Source: Neolecta irregularis DAH-3 (lineage: Eukaryota; Ascomycota; Neolectomycetes; Neolectales; Neolectaceae). From it: a DNA stretch of 14,537 nucleotides. This document shows, one piece after another, positions 10,052 to 14,537 of this stretch. The stretch's first letter is position 1. Every line of letters begins with the position of its first letter. The notes beneath the pieces are model-generated. The model saw only the letters and a program-made list of their open reading frames with translations, ran no database searches and was not told the origin of the DNA. The stretch spans positions 1-14,537 of the forward strand of contig LXFE01000866.1 in NCBI GenBank assembly GCA_001929475.1, in the 5' to 3' direction. A program made the translations under genes and the position numbers.

Positions 10052-13000
10052 CTAAATCATGACTAGCAATTCATGTCTAGTTTCTCTTTTATGTTCCATC
10101 TTTGGAAAAAACGGAATCATACTATCGGCTTGATGGATGTACATGTTATTGTACATTCTCCAATAAATCTCTCGAACACGACGAGCGGGATGGAATAAAC
10201 CTGCGGAAAACAATTAATAAATGATTTTAATAATTGGGTGAAACCTTGTAGAATGTAGTTCATGAGGACTCCTGGACCAAGACATAATCGGATACCTTCG
10301 ACTCCATCCATCATAGCGTTGATAACATGGGGACTAGTCTCGAATATATTTCTGCAAGGGTAACTATATGGATGGAATAGAGGACGTACGGCCATATAAC
10401 GTTTAATAAACTTTGGGCAGCATCCTCTCGTCCCAAACCTGCGCATCCAAGAGCGATATGTTTGACGATGGTACCTGCTGTTTGTCTGTGAACTTGATCC
10501 CGATCAGTGAGCGCGTCTTCCAACAGCGGTAAAACGGCATAAATATAGTCAGCGCCGAGTTCTCCTACATATTCAAATAAGAAACTGAGAGCTTTTAAAC
10601 AGCCTTGTCGAACATTATACTCTGGAGTTCTGTAATCTGCCATGAGTGCTGGAATACAAGTAAATGGAGAACAAGTTTCTGCAACGATGGCGATAGCAAC
10701 TGTTGTGCAAACCCTATTTTGACGTTCTTGGACTCTGAGGTTGTTGAGGAGGGTAGCGAGAACGTCTTGTGGGCCGATTGCTTTTGCGATATATCCAAAT
10801 GTGTTTACGGCAGCTCTTCTGATGCCCTTTTTATGCGCCTTTAGCATATCTAGTAATTCGAAACAGATTCTCATCCATTCTCGTGCTGAAACAAACTCTG
10901 CTCCTCGATCTGCGATTCGACCTACCAAATCGATTGTATTTTCTTGGACTTTTTCATGACGATTGCGGAGGATTGGAGTTAATCTTGGCAAAAGATCTTT
11001 AATTGGAGGTTGCATGCTGGACATTCCAACGACTGAAACGATTGATCGAAGAGCGCCGAGAATTGAACCGAGTACTTCAGGATACTCTTCTCCCAGATAT
11101 TCGTATAAAACGACACCTAATTTCCCCATGAGTGCTTCTTCGCCGCATTGTTTCATGACGACTGCGATTCGCGTGACTAGATCCGCTGATTGTTGACGAA
11201 CTTGAGCTGATTTATTGTTTAGTCTCCAGAGAATAGTGGAGACTATTTGCGGGAGGTACGGTTTACATCTCATGCCGAGAGCATTTACCACCGTTCCAAA
11301 CCCATTTAACAAAACCACGTCTTCGACAGATTGTTCTTGAAACGCATATAGAATACCATCAACAAGTCGTTCTTCAAGCCGTTCGCTAATTTCCGCAGCA
11401 CCGAGCGTCGCTAGAATTTTTTCAATAGTTTCAACAACCATTCGTCTGTACGGTTCGCTTTCATCTTTTAATGCCCCGACGATACGTTCGACGATTTCTA
11501 CCACGCCGACTTTATTTGCCATTTCAACTGTTGTGTCTACTACTTGTCTGTAATTCCGGCGATCGAGCGCCATCCTGCGGACCCAGAAATGTTTAAAAAA
11601 ATCAGGAATAACGCGATCGCGAAGAAAACCTGGAGTAACACCCTCGGTTCCCGAACACTGTTTAACCACCTTTAGCACAATTTTCTTCATCTCCTCGTCT
11701 GGAGATTGGAATTCGCGGATGAGAACGGGCATTACTTCCTTTGTATAATATCCCGCATGTTCAACGTCCATCAACGGGATGATAAACCCAATTGCTTTTA
11801 AAAATGATGCGAGTACTTTTCCGCGGTGTTTTCGAATACTTGTCCAAAGAGGTTTCAACACCGAGTCAAAACTCTCGATTCCGTAGGGTGCAGCTGCCTC
11901 GGCTAATCCAGCAATCGCCAACGCGGTAATCGTTCGTACTTTTTGCTGTTCGTCTTCAAGGTTATTAGCTATACACTCTACCAAATTTTTCAAGTGCGGT
12001 AAAATTGCACAGCCCATTAGTATTGCGATTTGTTGGATTATTTTGACACCGGTATGACGTGCTTGCCAGGATTTTTTCGATCTGCAAACGGCGCGGAGAA
12101 AGGGTAGTATTGCTGGAATTCCAAGGGCGCTTGCAACCACGCTGAATGCTCGTGCTGTTGTATTTCGAACGTATTCATCTACGTGGTCGATATCTGGTCG
12201 CATTGTTGAAATCATATAAGCCAAGCCAGCTGCTTTACTCAGATTTGAAATGATTTCTCGTCCTTCTACTCTTGCGTAGTAATCTTCATCGATCAAGAGG
12301 GGTTCAATTACGACCAAGATTTTATGGACATAGGGGCGCACGAGTTCGTCTAGTTTGTATAAAATCCGATCAATGATTTTGACGAGTAAATGGCGTTCTT
12401 GATCTTCGAGAGTTTTCTCCATTAATAGAGGTAAAATTACATTAAACAAGGGTCCAGCACCAAATTCACGAGCTTTATCGGTGAGTTGTCGTAATGCCGA
12501 TTTCCGCATTGGTGGAGTTCCGTTTTTGACTTTGAGGATTAATCGTTGGATTTTACGTTCTCGAAGTTCCGAGATTGTGAGATCGTTGTCGTCTGTTCCA
12601 TCGATTAATTTTCCGAAATACTTGATGTCTTCTTGTTTGAAAAAGGCGAGTTCGCCTACGCCGGGGATGTCTGTGGGTAATTTTTGGGTAGTGTTTGCTT
12701 GAACTGTTGATTCTTCCAAGATTGAGAAGCCTGGTGCAGCGGGTGTTGACTGGAGTTTTTTTGCGGGTGCACGGGTTGGTTCGTAGCCGGGTGGCGGATC
12801 CAAGATTTTGTAGCCTTCTGTAGGCAAGAGTTCGTCGAGTTCTTCGTCCGAGAGGGGAGCGTTGCGGCCGCCGACATCTGTTCCAAACGATATGGGTTGG
12901 TGGATTAGGGGGGTTTGCATTCCTAGTCCACCGAGGGGGGTTGCTCCTACCATTGGGGTCTGGTCCCATCGCGACCGTTTTGAAATTTCGCCAGGGCCGG

Positions 13001-13861
13001 GAGTTTGGTCCCAGCGCGACTTTTTTGAATCTTTTAGGGCTTCATCGAGCGCTAGCGGATCTTCGGGATGCCATCTTCGTTTGCGTGGGCGTTTAGCATT
13101 TTCCTGGATGTTTTCCTGGATGTTTTCCTGGATGTTTTCCTTTGCTTGGATGTTTTCCTTTGCTTGGATGTTTTCCTTTTCCTGGATGGTTTCCTTTTCC
13201 AGGGTATTGTTCTTGTCCTGGATATTATCTACTATTTCTGGATATCATTTACCTTTTCCTGGATATTGTTTTGGATATTATTTTGGATATTATTTTTCTG
13301 GATGTCATTTTCGCTGTCTTGAATATAATTTACCTTTTCCTGAATATCGTTTTCCTTGTCATTGACCTGTTGGTGTTTTTGTTTGATAGCAATTTTTACA
13401 CGGAGTTCCTCTCTGTCCAAATCCACGTGTTGCATGGCATCGCTGTAGCCTCTGAGGGGAACATGATTTTTCGCAAAAGGGTCATGGCGGGATGGGCTGA
13501 GGGATCTGTCGAGTCTGCGGTTTTGGTAGTCTGATTGTCTGTCGGCGATAGTTTTTTGAGCCTTTTTGTCTTTGAGGATGTCACCTGCGTCGTGGTCTGT
13601 GTATTCTGCGAGAAACTCTTTTGGGGCTGTGTATTGGGGGACGAGTCTTCTGGTAGGGAGGTCTGACATTTCGAGGTCTGTGTCGTCTACGGGGATGGAA
13701 GTCTCGTAGTTGTCCATGTCTTTTTGTGGGGAGTAGATGTCTGTGTCATAGTGCAAGCCGTTCATGGTCAGGTTTTTGTTTGAAGGGAGCTGTTTAGTGG
13801 GAGCAGCATCAGCGCGTTCTCGCTGGAGGCGCTTTATTTCAGCAACTGCGTTGTCGTCCAT
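10052..13861 (-). CDS. HSH155: U2 snRNP protein SF3B1/Hsh155 (Prp10), with N-terminal repeat insertion
   Basis: Role: HEAT-repeat scaffold of SF3b that clamps the U2-branch-site duplex in the spliceosome. Seen: exons 13861-13253, 13217-10390, 10351-10245 and 10200-10052; introns 35, 38 and 44 nt; 1230 aa (human 1304, S. pombe about 1205). The N-terminus has the family's [26 protein letters not shown] and RHDPFA. Residues about 169-243 are an unusual Asn/Ile/Gln/Lys/Glu repeat. Then come three tryptophan motifs of the U2AF-ligand type: KRRW (W252), KKSRWDQTP (W272), KRSRWDQTP (W287). After [13 protein letters not shown] the HEAT array is very conserved, including [21 protein letters not shown] and DEQQKVRT, sites that carry the human cancer hotspots and are wild-type here. 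Splicing the last two introns restores [10 protein letters not shown] and [20 protein letters not shown]. Unspliced, the protein would stop early at either end. Confidence 0.97.
13099..13375 (-). repeat. Minisatellite encoding (E/K)N-I-Q repeats inside SF3B1/HSH155
   Basis: On the plus strand the core TGGATGTTTTCC recurs, first three times at 12-bp spacing, then in 18-bp units with TTTGCT or similar inserts; diverged TGGATATTATTT-type units continue to about 13375. On the coding strand each unit ends in ATC CAG or ATC CAA, giving repeated ENIQ, KENIQA and NNIQ. Units near the 3' side of the coding array are almost identical and those upstream have drifted, which suggests recent expansion at one end. 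The array contains the 35-nt intron at 13252-13218. It spans roughly residues 169-243. No homologous insertion is known to me in SF3B1 of other fungi. Confidence 0.85.
13218..13252 (-). other. 35-nt intron built from repeat sequence in SF3B1/HSH155
   Basis: Donor GTAAAT follows GAAAAG, and the acceptor is ATATCCAG before GACAAG; both flanks are phase 0. Without removal, the upstream frame meets TAG at 13234-13232 and the downstream HEAT frame is not entered. The intron body contains two units of the surrounding array (GATATCCAG and AATATCCAG). Length matches the other introns here. A one-base frameshift in the repeat is the alternative explanation. Confidence 0.75.
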
Positions 13862-14209
13862 GGTGGATAGAATGAACCGCTGGCCGTGTAACAGTCAGCA
13901 TTAAATTACATATGGATTATACATACAAGGAAATGCATATATCGATATATAACTTGGTATGTCCATCAGATGTATAATCAGATGTATAAATCGACATATC
14001 ATTGCATATCATCATACTTGATACCACCACATATCATCATTATACATCCGCATATCCTCAAACAACATCATACTTTACATACTAAATATCGAACCAATAT
14101 AATCAGACATAATCAAATATAATCAGACATAATCAAATATAATCAGATGTAAATCTGCACCAAACCGATATCAATCTAATAACCGGTAATCGTAATCGTA
14201 ATCAGCATC
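13862..14209. other. AT-rich upstream region of SF3B1/HSH155 with short tandem repeats
   Basis: This holds the SF3B1 promoter, though no clear TATA position can be chosen in such AT-rich DNA. CAGATGTATAAT is followed at once by a near-copy (13967-13990). ATAT and CATATC words are frequent. No exon or RNA gene is visible. Confidence 0.5.
14101..14148. repeat. 20-bp tandem repeat, about 2.4 copies
   Basis: The unit AATCAGACATAATCAAATAT occupies 14101-14120 and 14121-14140 exactly, then a partial copy follows (AATCAGAT). Each unit is itself two related 10-mers. Exact identity indicates recent duplication. No function is apparent. Confidence 0.9.
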
Positions 14210-14537
14210 CGCAACACGTCAAGAGGGACCGCGGTGCAGGATGACGCAAGGACACGCAAGGACGGCGCTAGTGCCTGGCCGCGCGCTAGGGTTCCGGGGG
14301 GGGCGCAAGGGGAACGCGGGCATGCGCCACCGGATGCGGTCAGCGAGGCCCACCACCGGGCGGGGCGCCATATTTCATTCTGGAAGCGCGGCCCGCTGCC
14401 ACCGCCAACCCCGCCCGTCCTATTTGCAGCCCTCTCCGGGTTACTGCCAGCCTCGGTTGCCGCCAGTGTAGGATGGAACAGCCTCCGCGCGCCTCGCCTC
14501 GGAGCGCCCCGCAGCCCCCGCGCACTGCCGCCCTGCC
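14210..14537. other. Abruptly GC-rich segment running off the window
   Basis: After about 14210 the sequence changes from very AT-rich to very GC-rich, with a run of eight G at about 14297-14304. A direct repeat, GACGCAAGGACACGCAAGGAC, lies at about 14243-14263. An ATG at 14473 opens a frame (MEQPPRASPRSAPQPPRT) that reaches the window end, but its proline/arginine-rich content is what any GC-rich frame gives. I cannot call a gene. The composition resembles the 4080-4680 block. Confidence 0.4.

Noticed and set aside
13218-13252. Simple frameshift mutation splitting SF3B1 into two frames
   Set aside because: A canonical 35-nt GT-AG intron in phase 0 restores the frame and matches the size of other introns; all other exons are intact.
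12862-13534. Long plus-strand open frames rich in Phe, Trp, Leu and Asp-Ile repeats, resembling membrane proteins
   Set aside because: They are the reverse complement of the SF3B1 N-terminal repeat array; the minus strand has clear homology on both sides.
14230-14275. GGATGACGCAAGGACACGCAAGG resembling part of U6 snRNA
   Set aside because: Only a short word matches; the rest of U6, including the ACAGAGA box and the terminal T-run, is absent.
14473-14537. ATG opening a plus-strand frame to the window end
   Set aside because: Only about 21 codons of GC-driven Pro/Arg/Ala sequence; cannot be told from chance without the next bases.

Overview
This window looks like nuclear DNA of a fungus. Five protein genes can be read through their introns. 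Two belong to families that are essentially fungal: a GT15 (Kre2/Mnt1) mannosyltransferase and a Nim1/Cdr2/Gin4-type kinase with a KA1-like tail. The other three are a yeast-type DPM1 with its own C-terminal membrane anchor, a WBP1 ending in a KKxx signal, and a Pxr1/Gno1 protein; a sixth gene, for SF3B1/Hsh155, closes the set. I resolve 20 GT-AG introns: 18 are 33-44 nt, one is about 55-58 nt and one is 63 nt. Every junction was placed by restoring reading frame and family similarity. I cannot place the fungus more precisely.

Layout, left to right. 1-632 (-) holds the 5' part of the GT15 gene, cut by the window edge. 633-1671 has no gene; it carries a likely hAT transposon terminus and a decayed hAT-transposase-like fragment. 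1672-2476 (-) is PXR1 and 2580-3483 (+) is DPM1, divergent across 103 bp. 3484-5251 has no intact gene; it has a sharply GC-rich block (about 4080-4680) followed by a broken Ran GTPase copy (about 4680-4895). 5252-7809 (+) is the kinase and 8093-9540 (+) is WBP1. 9541-10051 is a convergent spacer. 10052-13861 (-) is SF3B1/Hsh155. 13862-14537 is AT-rich, with short tandem repeats, then turns abruptly GC-rich up to the window end.

Three genes act on protein glycosylation: DPM1 makes Dol-P-mannose, WBP1 is an oligosaccharyltransferase subunit, and the GT15 enzyme adds alpha-1,2-mannose in the Golgi. PXR1 and SF3B1 act in RNA processing (both families work with DEAH helicases). The kinase family acts at the bud neck or cortical nodes in G2/M control. 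I see no operon-like logic, and the grouping may be chance.

I found no undescribed multi-gene system. The most interesting structure is in SF3B1: a tandem-repeat insertion in the N-terminus just before the U2AF-ligand motifs, in which one repeat copy appears to have become a 35-nt spliceosomal intron. A second copy of the donor-like sequence, still exonic, lies in the same phase upstream.
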